From: Nitrospirota bacterium
Lineage (GTDB): Bacteria > Nitrospirota > JACRHL01
DNA length: 64,000 nucleotides
Direction of reading: 5' to 3'
Assembly: GCA_029881725.1 (NCBI GenBank)
Contig: JAOUMB010000009.1
Location: 1 to 64,000 of the forward strand
In this document: one piece after another, positions 19,114 through 28,983 of the stretch
How positions within the stretch are numbered: the stretch's first letter is position 1
How the letters are laid out: each line of letters opens with the position of its first letter
Program-made: the position numbers and the translations under genes
The notes under the pieces: model-generated
The model's database searches: none
The model's input: the letters and a program-made list of their open reading frames with translations, nothing else
What the model was told of the DNA's origin: nothing

Positions 19114-20535
19114 ATGGACGCCCATGAACTGACAGTGGCCGGAACCGCATTCCGGGCCCACCACAGCGACCCGGTGACCAACCCGTTCACCGGCGACACC
19201 ATCGCCCAGGTGCCCCAGGCCGGCCCGGACGCGGTGGAGGCCGCCATATCCGCCGCTGTCACTGCGTTTCACGACTACCGCGAATGGCCCGCGCATCGCC
19301 GGGCCCGCCTGTTATCCGACATCGCCGCCGCCATCGCCGGACGCCGCTCGGAACTGGCAGGCCGCATCGTGGAGGAAGGGGGCAAGCCGATCACCCAGGC
19401 CCAGGGGGAGGTGGACCGCGCGGTTACCACCTTCACCATCGCCGCCGAAGAGGCCAAGCGCCTGTCCGGAGAGGTGCTGCCGGTGGACATAACCGCCCCC
19501 GGCGAAGGGTACGTGTCCTTTACCCGGCGGGTGCCGGTGGGGCCGGTATCGGCCATCAGCCCGTTCAACTTTCCGCTCAATCTGGTCGCCCACAAACTGG
19601 CTCCAGCCCTGGCCGCGGGCTGCCCGATGGTGCTCAAGCCTCCGGTACAGACCCCGCTCACCCCCCTTTTGTTGCAGGACATCGTGGTGCAGGCCGGGGC
19701 GCCGCACGGGTTGTTTACCGTCATCCCGTGCTCGGTGGAGCATGCCCAACCGCTGATCACCGACGACCGCATGGCGTTTTTAAGCTTCACCGGCAGTGAC
19801 CGGGTCGGCTGGCAGATCAAGGCCCTGTCCGGAAAGAAGCGCGTGGCGCTGGAACTGGGGGGCAATGCGGCGGTCATCGTCTGCCCGGACGTGGATCTGG
19901 CCGCCACCGCCAAACGGGTAGCGTTCGGTGCCTTCGCCTATGCGGGACAGATCTGCATCTCGGTGCAACGCATCTTCGTTCAACACGAGGTCTATGAACC
20001 GTTCATGGCGGAACTGGTGCGCGCCACCGAGGCCCTGGCGGTAGGGGATCCACGCGACCCGAACACCGTGTGCGGCCCGCTCATCGACACTGCCGCCGCC
20101 GACCGGGTGGCCTCCTGGGTGCAGCGGGCTGTGGACGGCGGCGCAACCCTGCGTACCGGTGGCCAACGGGACGGCAACGTGATCCGCCCGGTGGTACTCA
20201 CCGACGCCCCGGCGGAACTGGAAGTCTGTTGCCAGGAGGTGTTCGGTCCGGTGGCCGTGGCCGCGCCGTTCGACACCTTCAAGCAGGCGGTGGAGATGGT
20301 CAACACCTCCCGCTTCGGCCTGCAGGCGGGAGTATTCACCCGGGATCTGTCCGAAGCCCTGTACGCCCACCGCCATCTGGAGGTGGGCGGCGTGGTGGTG
20401 GGCGACATCCCCACCCTGCGCTTCGACCACACCCCGTACGGCGGCGTGCGGGACTCCGGCCTCGGACGCGAGGGCGTGCGTTACGTGATGGACGAACTGA
20501 CCGAACCCCGCCTGCTGCTCATTAAGGAAAACTGA
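19114..20535 (+). CDS. Aldehyde dehydrogenase (NAD(P)-dependent)
   Basis: 473 residues from the ATG at 19114, 28 bases after mdh. The nucleophile Cys is in YAGQICISVQR near residue 290 and the general-base Glu in ALELGGNAAVIV near 255; FTGSDRVGWQI is the NAD-binding loop. The sequence resembles lactaldehyde/succinate-semialdehyde or glyceraldehyde-3-phosphate-type dehydrogenases, but the substrate cannot be set from motifs. Beside a gamma-glutamyl hydrolase of the PuuD type, a semialdehyde from polyamine or GABA breakdown is one reasonable guess. Confidence 0.88.
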   Translation: MDAHELTVAGTAFRAHHSDPVTNPFTGDTIAQVPQAGPDAVEAAISAAVTAFHDYREWPAHRRARLLSDIAAAIAGRRSELAGRIVEEGGKPITQAQGEVDRAVTTFTIAAEEAKRLSGEVLPVDITAPGEGYVSFTRRVPVGPVSAISPFNFPLNLVAHKLAPALAAGCPMVLKPPVQTPLTPLLLQDIVVQAGAPHGLFTVIPCSVEHAQPLITDDRMAFLSFTGSDRVGWQIKALSGKKRVALELGGNAAVIVCPDVDLAATAKRVAFGAFAYAGQICISVQRIFVQHEVYEPFMAELVRATEALAVGDPRDPNTVCGPLIDTAAADRVASWVQRAVDGGATLRTGGQRDGNVIRPVVLTDAPAELEVCCQEVFGPVAVAAPFDTFKQAVEMVNTSRFGLQAGVFTRDLSEALYAHRHLEVGGVVVGDIPTLRFDHTPYGGVRDSGLGREGVRYVMDELTEPRLLLIKEN

Positions 20536-20552
20536 CCCGCCGAAACGAAGCC

Positions 20553-21305
20553 ATGACCGCGCTCCCTCACATCGGCGTTGTCGGCGACTTCAATCCCGGC
20601 ACCATGGAACGCTTCGGCGGCGACGAGGCCCACCATTTTCTGAACGCCCGCTATACCCGTGCGGTGCGCGACGCGGGCGCCTTGCCCTGGCTTTTGGGGG
20701 TGCCCCGGGACGAGACCGACGCGGACACCTACCTGGACAAACTGGATGCCCTGCTGATGACCGGCTGCGGCCGCCATCTGGACCCTGCCGCCTACGGGGA
20801 AACCCCACGCTTCGATCTGGACATCATGGCTCCGGACAAGCAACGCTTTGAGGTGGCCCTGTACACCGGCGCCCGTGCGCGGGGGCTTCCGGTGCTGGCC
20901 ATTTGCGGCGGCATGCAGACCATCAACGCCGTGTTAGGCGGCACCCTGGTGCAGCGCATCGGCATGGAGGTGGACGCCCCTCTGGAACATATGCAGACCA
21001 GCAAGGCGGTCCACACGGTGCACGACGTGCGCGTGGTGGCAGGAAGCCGTCTGGCGCGCATCTGCGGGGCCCAGACCTTGGCCGTCAATTCATCCCATAC
21101 CCAATCGGTAAAAGCCGTCGGTCAAGGCCTGACCGTCACCGCCACCGCGTCGGACGGCGTGGTGGAGGCCTATGAAAGCACCGACGGCATGGTGATCGCC
21201 GTGCAGTGGCATCCGGAGTACCTGTACCCGGACCACCCGGAGCAGGCAGCCCTGTTTGCCGCGCTCGTGGAGTCGGCACGCACCCGGTGCCCACTGGGCG
21301 GTTGA
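20553..21305 (+). CDS. PuuD-like class I glutamine amidotransferase / gamma-glutamyl hydrolase
   Basis: 250 residues. The nucleophile is Cys in LAICGGMQTINAVLGG (near 113) and the catalytic His-Glu in AVQWHPEYLYP (near 217), with a NSSHTQ motif before it as in gamma-glutamyl-gamma-aminobutyrate hydrolases. It would release an amine or amino acid from a gamma-glutamyl conjugate in the cytoplasm. It starts 17 bases after the aldehyde dehydrogenase, so the two are in one operon. Other Puu genes are not in the window. Confidence 0.85.
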   Translation: MTALPHIGVVGDFNPGTMERFGGDEAHHFLNARYTRAVRDAGALPWLLGVPRDETDADTYLDKLDALLMTGCGRHLDPAAYGETPRFDLDIMAPDKQRFEVALYTGARARGLPVLAICGGMQTINAVLGGTLVQRIGMEVDAPLEHMQTSKAVHTVHDVRVVAGSRLARICGAQTLAVNSSHTQSVKAVGQGLTVTATASDGVVEAYESTDGMVIAVQWHPEYLYPDHPEQAALFAALVESARTRCPLGG

Positions 21306-21448
21306 CCTTCCTCCGACCGGACCCCGGTCGCATTGCCAACCTCCCTTATTTGGGGTAGCGTGAGGTCTGCCGCTGAGTACGGCGGTAACCCGGATTTCCG
21401 GCGGACGGCCCCGGAGGGCGGGGCTGGTAGATTCAGAATTTCCGGCAT

Positions 21449-21469
21449 ACCGGGGGCTTCGCCCCCGGG
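21449..21469 (+). promoter_or_regulatory. Strong hairpin just before the pntAA ribosome site
   Basis: CCGGGGGC/GCCCCCGG with a three-base TTC loop (21450-21468), ending about 20 bases before the GTG/ATG zone of pntAA. A second perfect hairpin, CGACCGG/CCGGTCG, lies at 21315-21331. The former could limit access to the ribosome site or end transcription from upstream. Confidence 0.45.
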
Positions 21470-21490
21470 TACCGGCGGAGAGGAGAGGGG

Positions 21491-22615
21491 ATGAATATCG
21501 GCATACCCAGAGAGACCGAGCCCGGTGAAACCCGGGTGGCGGCCTCGCCGGATACCGTCAAACAGATGATCGGCAAGGGCCTGACCGTGCGGATCGAAAG
21601 CCATGCCGGTGAACACAGCGCCTGGCCGGACGCCGCCTACACCCAGGCCGGGGCGGAAATTGTCAAGCGGGCGGATCTGTTTGCCCAGTCCGATGTGATC
21701 TTTACCGCCCAACCGCCCGACGATGCCACCCTCGACATGCTCCGCTCCGGCACCGTGGTGGTGGGCATGCTGTCCCCCCTGTCGGCGCCGGAGAGAATCG
21801 AAAAGTGGGCCTCCGCCGGGCTGACCACCCTGGCACTGGAACTACTGCCACGGATCACCCGCGCCCAGTCCATGGACGTGCTCTCCTCCCAGAGCAACGT
21901 GGCCGGATACAAGGCGGTGCTGGTGGCCGCCAACCACTACCCGCGCATGTTCCCGATGATGATGACCGCCGCCGGCACGGTGACCCCGGCGAAGGTGCTG
22001 GTGCTAGGGGGCGGTGTGGCGGGCCTGCAGGCCATCGCCACCTCCAAACGGCTGGGGGCGGTGGTCACCGGCTACGACGTTCGCCCGGAAGTGGGCGAAC
22101 AGGTGGCAAGCCTGGGAGGAAGATTTATCTGCGTGGAGCAGGAGCAGCGGGCGGAGGCATCCGTATACGCCAAGGAGATGGCCGACGATTACAAACAGAA
22201 GGAACAGGCGCTGCTGGCCACCCACGTTCCGCTCAACGACATGGTGATCACCACCGCGCTGATCCCCGGCCGCCCGGCACCCAGGCTGATTGACGAGGAA
22301 ATGGTGCGCTCCATGCGTCCCGGCTCGGTGATCGTGGATCTGGCCTCCGCCACTGGCGGCAACTGCGCCCTCACCCGCCCGGGTGAGGTGATCGAGGCGC
22401 ACGGCGTTACGATTGTCGGTACCCTGAATCTGGCGGCGGGCATCCCCGCCGACGCCAGCCACCTGTTCGCGCGCAATCTTGTGAATTTCATTTTTCCGAT
22501 GCTGAATGAGCAGGGGGAACTAATGCTCAATACGGAAGACGAACTGGTCGCCGGGTGTCTTGTCACCCGGGGCGGCGAAATCGTCCACCCACGCTTTTCC
22601 GGAAAGGAGGGCTGA
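21491..22615 (+). CDS. pntAA: NAD(P) transhydrogenase subunit alpha part 1
   Basis: 374 residues, the soluble NAD(H)-binding domain I of proton-translocating transhydrogenase. It starts NIGIPRETEPGETRVAASP, the classic alanine-dehydrogenase/PNT N-terminus; QSNVAGYKAVL and the Rossmann motif VLGGGVAGLQAIATSKRLG follow. It exchanges hydride between NADH and NADP in the three-subunit complex made by the next two genes. Good ribosome site (GGAGAGG) before the ATG. The split into separate alpha-1 and alpha-2 chains is the form found in many alphaproteobacteria and others. Confidence 0.93.
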   Translation: MNIGIPRETEPGETRVAASPDTVKQMIGKGLTVRIESHAGEHSAWPDAAYTQAGAEIVKRADLFAQSDVIFTAQPPDDATLDMLRSGTVVVGMLSPLSAPERIEKWASAGLTTLALELLPRITRAQSMDVLSSQSNVAGYKAVLVAANHYPRMFPMMMTAAGTVTPAKVLVLGGGVAGLQAIATSKRLGAVVTGYDVRPEVGEQVASLGGRFICVEQEQRAEASVYAKEMADDYKQKEQALLATHVPLNDMVITTALIPGRPAPRLIDEEMVRSMRPGSVIVDLASATGGNCALTRPGEVIEAHGVTIVGTLNLAAGIPADASHLFARNLVNFIFPMLNEQGELMLNTEDELVAGCLVTRGGEIVHPRFSGKEG

Positions 22616-22617
22616 AC

Positions 22618-22953
22618 ATGACCGAGACCCAAGCCATCACCGAGGTCGCGGGCAACGTCCACGGAGCGCTGCCGTCGCCGTTTCTGGTCGGCCTAACGGT
22701 ATTCGTGCTGGCGGTATTTGTCGGCTATCACGTGGTGTGGAAAGTCACCCCCGCCCTGCACACTCCCCTGATGAGCGTGACCAATGCCATCAGCGCGGTA
22801 ATCATCGTCGGTGCCCTGCTGGCGGCGGGACCCGCCGAGTTGAATCTGGCCACCGGACTGGGGTTGGCAGCGGTCGCGCTGGCCAGCGTGAACCTGTTCG
22901 GCGGGTTTCTGGTCACCCAGCGCATGCTGGAAATGTTCCGCAAGAAAAAGTAG
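22618..22953 (+). CDS. pntAB: NAD(P) transhydrogenase subunit alpha part 2
   Basis: 111 residues from the ATG at 22618, directly after the pntAA stop, with GGAGG in the end of pntAA. Three to four membrane helices follow; YHVVWKVTPALHTPLMSVTNAISA is the highly conserved PntAB motif. It supplies part of the proton channel in the inner membrane. Confidence 0.92.
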   Translation: MTETQAITEVAGNVHGALPSPFLVGLTVFVLAVFVGYHVVWKVTPALHTPLMSVTNAISAVIIVGALLAAGPAELNLATGLGLAAVALASVNLFGGFLVTQRMLEMFRKKK

Positions 22954-23004
22954 CCATTCGCCGGTCGACACTTTCCCGCAGCGCCAATCATCCGGAGAAT
23001 TTCC

Positions 23005-24396
23005 GTGTCCCAAGACGCCACCAGCCTTGCCTATTTGATCGCATCGGTCCTGTTCATCCTGTCCCTCAAGGGACTCTCTTCACCGGAAACGGCACGCCAG
23101 GGCAATATGCTGGGCATGCTGGGCATGGCCATTGCCGTGGCCACCACCCTGATGGCGCCGCACGTGGTCGGCTACGGCCCGATTGCCGCCATGATCGTGC
23201 TGGGCGGAGTGATCGGCGCCGTGGTGGCCAGACGCATCCCGATGACGTCCATGCCGGAACTGGTGGCCGCCATGCACTCCCTGGTGGGACTTGCCGCCGT
23301 CCTGATCGCGGTGGCGGCATTTTTGAGCCCCACCGAATACGGCATCGCCGGGGCCGACGGCCGCATCGGGGTGGGCAGCCTGGTGGAGATGGTGATCGGC
23401 GCATTCGTCGGCGCCATTACCTTCACCGGATCGGTAATCGCCTTCGGCAAGCTGAAGGGCACCTTTGGCAGCGCCCCGGTCGTGTTCCGGGGCCAGCATC
23501 TGGTCAATCTGACCATGGCCATGGCCATGGTGGCGGTCAGCGTTCACTTCTGCGTTACCCAGTCGTTCGCAAGCTATCTGGTGGTGATCGGCATTGCCCT
23601 GCTGTTGGGAGTACTACTCATCGTGCCCATCGGCGGGGCCGACATGCCGGTGATCGTATCCATGCTCAATTCCTATTCGGGCTGGGCCGCGGCGGGGATC
23701 GGCTTCACCCTGGGCAACCATCTGCTGATTGTGGTTGGCGCCCTGGTGGGCAGTTCCGGTGCGATCCTGTCCTACATCATGTGCCGCGCCATGAACCGCT
23801 CCATCTGGAACGTTCTATTCGGCGGCTTTGGCACGGAAACGGCGGAAAGCCCCCAGCAGGCGGCGGCGGGCAAGGGGGCCAAGAGCGGAAGCCCGGAGGA
23901 CGCCGCGTTCCTGATGAAGAACGGCAGCAGCGTAATCATCGTGCCCGGCTACGGAATGGCGGTGGGACGCGCACAGCATGCGGTAAAGGAGATGGCGGAA
24001 CTGCTCTCCGAGGCGGGGGTGAGCGTGCGTTTTGCCATCCATCCGGTGGCCGGACGCATGCCCGGCCACATGAACGTATTGCTGGCCGAGGCCGAGGTGC
24101 CCTACGATCAGGTATTCGAACTGGAAGAAATCAATCGTGAGTTCAAGGACTGCGACGTGGCGCTGGTAATTGGCGCCAACGACGTGGTCAACCCGATCGC
24201 CCGCAGTGATCCGGGCAGCCCTATTTACGGCATGCCGATCCTCGACGTGGACAAAGCCAAGACGGTGATGGTAGTCAAGCGAAGTCTGGCGCCCGGCTAT
24301 GCGGGCATCGACAACCCGCTGTTCTACGCCGACAACACCCTGATGCTGTTCGGTGATGCAAAGGAAATCGCCGAGCGTATCGTGCAGTCGTTATAG
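23005..24396 (+). CDS. pntB: NAD(P) transhydrogenase subunit beta
   Basis: 463 residues from a GTG at 23005, preceded by CCGGAG. The N-terminal half is a bundle of about nine membrane helices, with the proton-path residues in MHSLVGLAAVL. The C-terminal NADP(H)-binding domain III has IVPGYGMAVGRAQHAV and VIGANDVVNP. It completes the PntAA-PntAB-PntB operon that makes NADPH at the expense of proton motive force. Confidence 0.93.
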   Translation: MSQDATSLAYLIASVLFILSLKGLSSPETARQGNMLGMLGMAIAVATTLMAPHVVGYGPIAAMIVLGGVIGAVVARRIPMTSMPELVAAMHSLVGLAAVLIAVAAFLSPTEYGIAGADGRIGVGSLVEMVIGAFVGAITFTGSVIAFGKLKGTFGSAPVVFRGQHLVNLTMAMAMVAVSVHFCVTQSFASYLVVIGIALLLGVLLIVPIGGADMPVIVSMLNSYSGWAAAGIGFTLGNHLLIVVGALVGSSGAILSYIMCRAMNRSIWNVLFGGFGTETAESPQQAAAGKGAKSGSPEDAAFLMKNGSSVIIVPGYGMAVGRAQHAVKEMAELLSEAGVSVRFAIHPVAGRMPGHMNVLLAEAEVPYDQVFELEEINREFKDCDVALVIGANDVVNPIARSDPGSPIYGMPILDVDKAKTVMVVKRSLAPGYAGIDNPLFYADNTLMLFGDAKEIAERIVQSL

Positions 24397-24406
24397 GGAA
24401 TCTGCC

Positions 24407-25357
24407 TCAGACGGAGCGACCCAGCCGCTCGAACAGGTCAATGGCCAGGCCCTCGCGCAGGCCATAATCGCTCACTGACACCGCACCGAACTGGAAATCG
24501 TGCATCACCCGGAGCAGAATGGCGCAGCCCGAGACCATCAATTCCTCGCGCCCCGACTCAATACCGGTCATGCGGGCCCGTTCGGCAATCGACGCGCGTG
24601 CGATCCGCGCGTACAGTTCCTCTACGCGCAGCAACGGCAACACATGGTTGTTGATCCGCGCCGGGTCGTAGACAGTCATTTCCTGGTCCATGGCCGCCAG
24701 GGTGGTGGGAGTCCCGGCGGTGGCCACCAGCCGCACATTGCCCAACTCCCCCAGCCCTTCCCGCACGGTGCGCATGTGCTTCCGAAGAAATTCGTCCAGG
24801 TCGTACAGTTCCGGCTGCCGTGGTGGATCTCCTTCCAGAAAGCGTTCCGTGGCGGTCACCACCCCCATGGGAACACTGACCCGCGCCGCCTGCTCCCCCC
24901 CCTTGATCAGAATAAATTCAGTGCTGCCGCCGCCAATGTCCACGATCAACAGGTTGCGGGTATCGCCGTTCAGAACCGAGGAGGCTCCCAGGGCGGTCAG
25001 CCGGGCCTCCTCATCGCCGGGGATCACGTTCAGATCAAGGCCGGTTTCGGCGCGCACCCGCTCGGCAAACTGCGGGCCGTTTTCGGCTTCGCGCACGGCG
25101 CTGGTGGCGGCCACCGCCACCCCATCCGGGGCCAACTCGCGGATTTTTTCGGAAAACCGACCCAGCACCGCAAGGGAACGCTCCACGGCAACGTCAGCAA
25201 TGCGCCCGGTATGCGCCAGCCCTTCTCCCAGCCGGGTCATCTCACGGTCGGAATGCTCCACGTGAATTACGTGCTGTTCGTTGATGCGCGCCACCAGCAG
25301 GCGGATGGTGTTGGTACCCACGTCCACCGCCGCCACGCGGCTGGTGCGGGCCCACAT
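24407..25357 (-). CDS. Ppx/GppA-family exopolyphosphatase, short form
   Basis: 316 residues from the ATG at 25357; an open extension upstream overlaps the lipoprotein gene. AAVDVGTNTIRLLVAR is the first phosphate loop of the actin-like ATPase fold, and LIVDIGGGSTEFI the second. The length matches the short Ppx/GppA form and lacks the C-terminal HD-like part of E. coli Ppx. It would degrade polyphosphate or pppGpp. It converges on pntB and lies 13 bases after the lipoprotein gene. Confidence 0.85.
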   Translation of the reverse strand: MWARTSRVAAVDVGTNTIRLLVARINEQHVIHVEHSDREMTRLGEGLAHTGRIADVAVERSLAVLGRFSEKIRELAPDGVAVAATSAVREAENGPQFAERVRAETGLDLNVIPGDEEARLTALGASSVLNGDTRNLLIVDIGGGSTEFILIKGGEQAARVSVPMGVVTATERFLEGDPPRQPELYDLDEFLRKHMRTVREGLGELGNVRLVATAGTPTTLAAMDQEMTVYDPARINNHVLPLLRVEELYARIARASIAERARMTGIESGREELMVSGCAILLRVMHDFQFGAVSVSDYGLREGLAIDLFERLGRSV

Positions 25358-25370
25358 GGGCTGAATCAGG

Positions 25371-25943
25371 TTAGCGGGCACGGAACCGGAATTCGAATAT
25401 CTCTCCGGCCACCGGCACACGCACGGTCAGGTGACGGGCATAGATCATGGTGAGCGGAAAAAACACCGGACCGCGCACCTGGGTGCGGGCCTCCACCTCG
25501 CCCGCGGTCAAACCCGACAACGTCGCCGCAAAGTCGAAACTGTAGAAAGGGGGGGGAGGTGGCATCACCATCGGGTGAAGCATACCATCGGGATAGGGCG
25601 GTGGCGTGGACATGATCTGCTCCAGCCGTTCTGGCGGGATGGGGCGATACAGGTTGTTTTCCTCGTCCAGCACCACTATGTCCACCGGATCGAACGGAAC
25701 CGGCCCTGGCCCATCGTTGCGCACCAGGACGTAAAGCGGGAACACGTACCGCAGCAATACCTGATACGGCTCTTCCCGCCACGCCTTGGTGCGCACGGTG
25801 ACGGAGACGTCGCCACGCTGCTGGGTACTGCCATGCCGGTCACTGGAAACGGTGAGGCCTGGGTCGGACACTGGAATCCATGCCCCGCAGCCGGAAAGCA
25901 GCGCGGCCACGGCCAGACACCCCATTGTTCGCAAACGAATCAC
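25371..25943 (-). CDS. Outer-membrane-type lipoprotein, unknown function
   Basis: 190 residues. The signal peptide ends in a lipobox (ALLSGC, Cys at 19) with no Asp at the next position, so outer membrane sorting is expected. The mature part is beta-rich, with a Pro-rich loop near residues 115-130 (MSTPPPYPDGMLHP, MVMPPPPPFY). I recognise no family. It lies between recG and the Ppx/GppA gene on the same strand. Confidence 0.7.
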   Translation of the reverse strand: MIRLRTMGCLAVAALLSGCGAWIPVSDPGLTVSSDRHGSTQQRGDVSVTVRTKAWREEPYQVLLRYVFPLYVLVRNDGPGPVPFDPVDIVVLDEENNLYRPIPPERLEQIMSTPPPYPDGMLHPMVMPPPPPFYSFDFAATLSGLTAGEVEARTQVRGPVFFPLTMIYARHLTVRVPVAGEIFEFRFRAR

Positions 25944-25995
25944 AGCACCATCCTAAGGCAGGCCCCGCCGCGTGTCCATCCCGCCGGGATCGCCA

Positions 25996-28419
25996 TTACC
26001 CCACCGCGCCCCAACTCAGGTGATCCTTCCACCGTTCGGCCACGGTGCGCTTCAGCGCGGCGTGCTCTGGACGGGACAGCACGGGGTCTTGATCCAGCAG
26101 CCGCGCGGCCTCCTCGCGGGCGGAAGACAATAACGCCGCGTCGGTAATCAGGTTGGCCACCTTCAATTCCGGCAGGCCCGACTGGCGGCGTCCGAACAGC
26201 TCGCCAGGGCCGCGAATTTCCAAGTCTCGCTCGGCGATGACAAAACCGTCGTTACTGTCCACCAACGCCTTGAGCCGCTCCCGTCCGTCCCTGGAAACGG
26301 CGGGGGAAGCCACCAGCAGGCACTCGCCCGGCCACTTCCCACGCCCCACCCGGCCACGCAACTGATGCAACTGGGACAGGCCAAAGCGCTCAGCGTGCTC
26401 CACCACCATGACGGTGGCCTCGGCCACGTCCACCCCAACCTCCACCACGGTGGTGGTCACCAGCACCTGAATACGCCCGGCGGCAAAATCGGCCATTACC
26501 GCCGTCTTTTCGTCGCTACGCATGCGCCCGTGCAGCAACGCCAGTTGCAAGCCGGAAAGGTCGCCATTCCGGAGTTCCTCCATGGCCACCGTGGCGGCAC
26601 GCAGGTCGGACTTTTCCGAGTCCTCCACCAACGGGTGCACCACGTAGGCGCGGCGCCCTTTTTCCACCTCAACCCGAATTTTTTTGTAAACCTGCTCGCG
26701 CCGTTTTTCCCCGTACAGGCGGGTCTTGACCGGGGAGCGGCCCGGCGGCAATTCGTCGATCACCGACAGATCCAGGTCACCGTACACGGTCATCGCCAGG
26801 CTGCGCGGAATCGGAGTGGCGGTCATCGCCAGCACGTGGGGCGACTTGCCCTTGGCCCCGATCAGCGCCCGCTGGCGCACCCCGAAGCGGTGCTGTTCGT
26901 CCACCACCGCCACCCCCAGCCGGTGAAATGACACCTTGTCCTGAATCAGCGCCTGGGTGCCCACAACAATGGGGATGGTCCCGTCAGCCACCGCCGCCAA
27001 AGTCGTTTTGCGCCCCTTTGCCTGCCCCCCCACCAGCAGCGCCACCGGAATCCGCAGCGCCTCCAGTAGCTCAGAAATTTTTTGATAGTGTTGCGCCGCC
27101 AACACCTCGGTGGGGGCCATGATGGCGCCCTGAAAACCGTTGTCCACCGCACGCACCAAGGCGAACAGCGCCACCATGGTCTTGCCGCATCCCACATCGC
27201 CCTGCACCAGACGGTGCATGGGGGTGTCTCCGGACAGGTCGCGGAACACCTCCGCCAGCACCCGTTCCTGCGCCCCGGTCAACGCGAATGGTAAGCGCTC
27301 CCGCAGGCGCGATTCCAGCGCCCCCGGCCGGTCGGGAAAAGAGATACCGGTGCGCACCCGGGTCTGGTTGCGCCGCTTCAACCCCAGCCCCAGTTGCAGA
27401 TGAAAAAATTCCTCGAAGGCGAACCGTCGCGTGGCGGACGCCACCGCCGCCACCTGCGGCGGTCGGTGCACGGTTCGGAACGCCTCGTCGCGGGCGGGCA
27501 GCCCCAGCCGCTTCAGCACCGCCTGCGGCATCGGATCCTCATCCGGCACCGCCGTAATCGCCGCCGCCACCCAGGTACGCAGCTGGCGCGAAGTGAGCCC
27601 TTCGGTTGCGGGATAAATCGCCACCACCCGACCGGTGTGCACAGTCTCTTCCCCATCCTCCCACGGCTCGCACTCCGGGTTTTCCAGCACCGGCACGTTC
27701 AGAAAGCGGTCAAAAATCACCTTGCCGGACAACAAATACTTTTCCCCGGCACGCACCTGGCGCGCCTTGTGCGGCTGATTGAACCACCGCGCCACAACGA
27801 CCCCACCCAGCAGTGAGTCATCGGTGAGCACCGCGTCAAAGATGCGCATGCGCCGGTTCCGGGTGGTCTTCAGTTCCGCGTCGATTACCTCGCCACGCAC
27901 GGTGGCCATTCGCCCGGGGGTCAATTCGGACACCGTCAGGATTCGGCTGCGGTCCTCGTAGCGGGACGGCAGGTGCAGCAACAGGTCCTCGACGGTGCGG
28001 ATGCCCAGTTTTTCCAGCAGCATCGCGCGCCGCTCACCCACCCCGGGCAGAAAACGCACGTCAGCCCCCAGGGTCAGCAGGCCGATTGCCTCCGGCACCG
28101 GCGATCTCCGTTTTTCACTCGACCCCTTCTTCCGGGTGCGGCTCGGCGCCCCACCCTGAATGTCACCCAGCACCACCTTCAGGCAATCCCGCCGCCCGTC
28201 CGCGTCCAGCCGGTCGTACGTCGCCAGCGCTTTCAACCAGCGATCCGCCCGCCCCCGCCCGGGATCTTCAGGATCCAGAGCCTCCCGCCAGGCAGCGACC
28301 TTTGCGCGCACCAGATCCGGCAATCCGCCGATCCGTTCAATGGCGGTTCCATCCCGGGTGGCAAACGTGAGCGGTCCGATCAGGTCCGACAGGGGTGTGT
28401 CGGTTGCAGTGGGGTTCAT
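25996..28419 (-). CDS. recG: ATP-dependent DNA helicase RecG
   Basis: 807 residues from the ATG at 28419 (a 13-residue longer start is also open). The wedge domain sits in the first third (FLPGVGERRAMLLEKLGIR, LLHLPSRYEDRS); the helicase core has Walker A GDVGCGKTMVAL, the DEQH box VVDEQHRFGVRQR, MTATPIPRSLA and the RecG-specific QLRGRVGRG. It remodels stalled replication forks and Holliday junctions. The N-terminal 130 residues are longer than usual and low in conservation. Confidence 0.93.
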   Translation of the reverse strand: MNPTATDTPLSDLIGPLTFATRDGTAIERIGGLPDLVRAKVAAWREALDPEDPGRGRADRWLKALATYDRLDADGRRDCLKVVLGDIQGGAPSRTRKKGSSEKRRSPVPEAIGLLTLGADVRFLPGVGERRAMLLEKLGIRTVEDLLLHLPSRYEDRSRILTVSELTPGRMATVRGEVIDAELKTTRNRRMRIFDAVLTDDSLLGGVVVARWFNQPHKARQVRAGEKYLLSGKVIFDRFLNVPVLENPECEPWEDGEETVHTGRVVAIYPATEGLTSRQLRTWVAAAITAVPDEDPMPQAVLKRLGLPARDEAFRTVHRPPQVAAVASATRRFAFEEFFHLQLGLGLKRRNQTRVRTGISFPDRPGALESRLRERLPFALTGAQERVLAEVFRDLSGDTPMHRLVQGDVGCGKTMVALFALVRAVDNGFQGAIMAPTEVLAAQHYQKISELLEALRIPVALLVGGQAKGRKTTLAAVADGTIPIVVGTQALIQDKVSFHRLGVAVVDEQHRFGVRQRALIGAKGKSPHVLAMTATPIPRSLAMTVYGDLDLSVIDELPPGRSPVKTRLYGEKRREQVYKKIRVEVEKGRRAYVVHPLVEDSEKSDLRAATVAMEELRNGDLSGLQLALLHGRMRSDEKTAVMADFAAGRIQVLVTTTVVEVGVDVAEATVMVVEHAERFGLSQLHQLRGRVGRGKWPGECLLVASPAVSRDGRERLKALVDSNDGFVIAERDLEIRGPGELFGRRQSGLPELKVANLITDAALLSSAREEAARLLDQDPVLSRPEHAALKRTVAERWKDHLSWGAVG

Positions 28420-28598
28420 CGGCACCGCGCTCCCACACCTTTGCATCGGCAGGACCACGCAAACGCCCTATTGCCGGACAGAAAGTGTTCTGGTATCATG
28501 CCGGGTCCGTTTGCGTATCGTGCCACGCACCGGATGCTGGCCCTCTGCTTTGGACGAGGCCGGTGACGTGAACAAGATTTTTTCCGGGAGAGTTCCTG

Positions 28599-28808
28599 AT
28601 GGCCAACGTATGTAATTTTTGTGGCAAAAGCCGGATGAGTGGCAATAACGTCAGCCACTCCCACCGCAAGACCCGCCGCGTATTCCACCCCAACATTCAG
28701 GGTATGCGTGCCTTGGTGAACGGTGTGGTCAAGCGCGTCAAGGTCTGCACCCGCTGCCTGCGCTCCGGAAAAGTGGTCAAACCGGTTAAGGCGGTCAAGC
28801 CGGACTAG
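28599..28808 (+). CDS. rpmB: 50S ribosomal protein L28
   Basis: 69 residues with NVSHSHRKTRRVFHPNIQ, the L28 signature. It keeps two CxxC motifs (VCNFCGKS and VCTRCLRSGKV), so this is the zinc-ribbon form. GGGAGAG precedes the ATG. It is divergent from recG. Confidence 0.95.
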   Translation: MANVCNFCGKSRMSGNNVSHSHRKTRRVFHPNIQGMRALVNGVVKRVKVCTRCLRSGKVVKPVKAVKPD

Positions 28809-28820
28809 GCTCCCCGCGTC

Positions 28821-28843
28821 CCGGAGCGGATTTTTCGCTCCGG
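28821..28843 (+). terminator. Hairpin after rpmB
   Basis: CCGGAGCG/CGCTCCGG with a seven-base T-rich loop, 12 bases after the rpmB stop. No T-tract follows on the plus strand, so efficiency is uncertain. The same stem sequence appears at 2921-2928/2946-2953 in the ThDP operon leader. Confidence 0.5.
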
Positions 28844-28983
28844 CCACCCCCGCCCTCTGCTTCGCCTTCCCCACCGGGGCAGGTGTTCTTTCGCGCCCGA
28901 ATTTCAGTCCAAACCCGAGGTGATCCCCGCACAAGCCGGGAAGGATGTCCGTTGTCATCCCGCCCCGGCTCCTCACAGTCCGG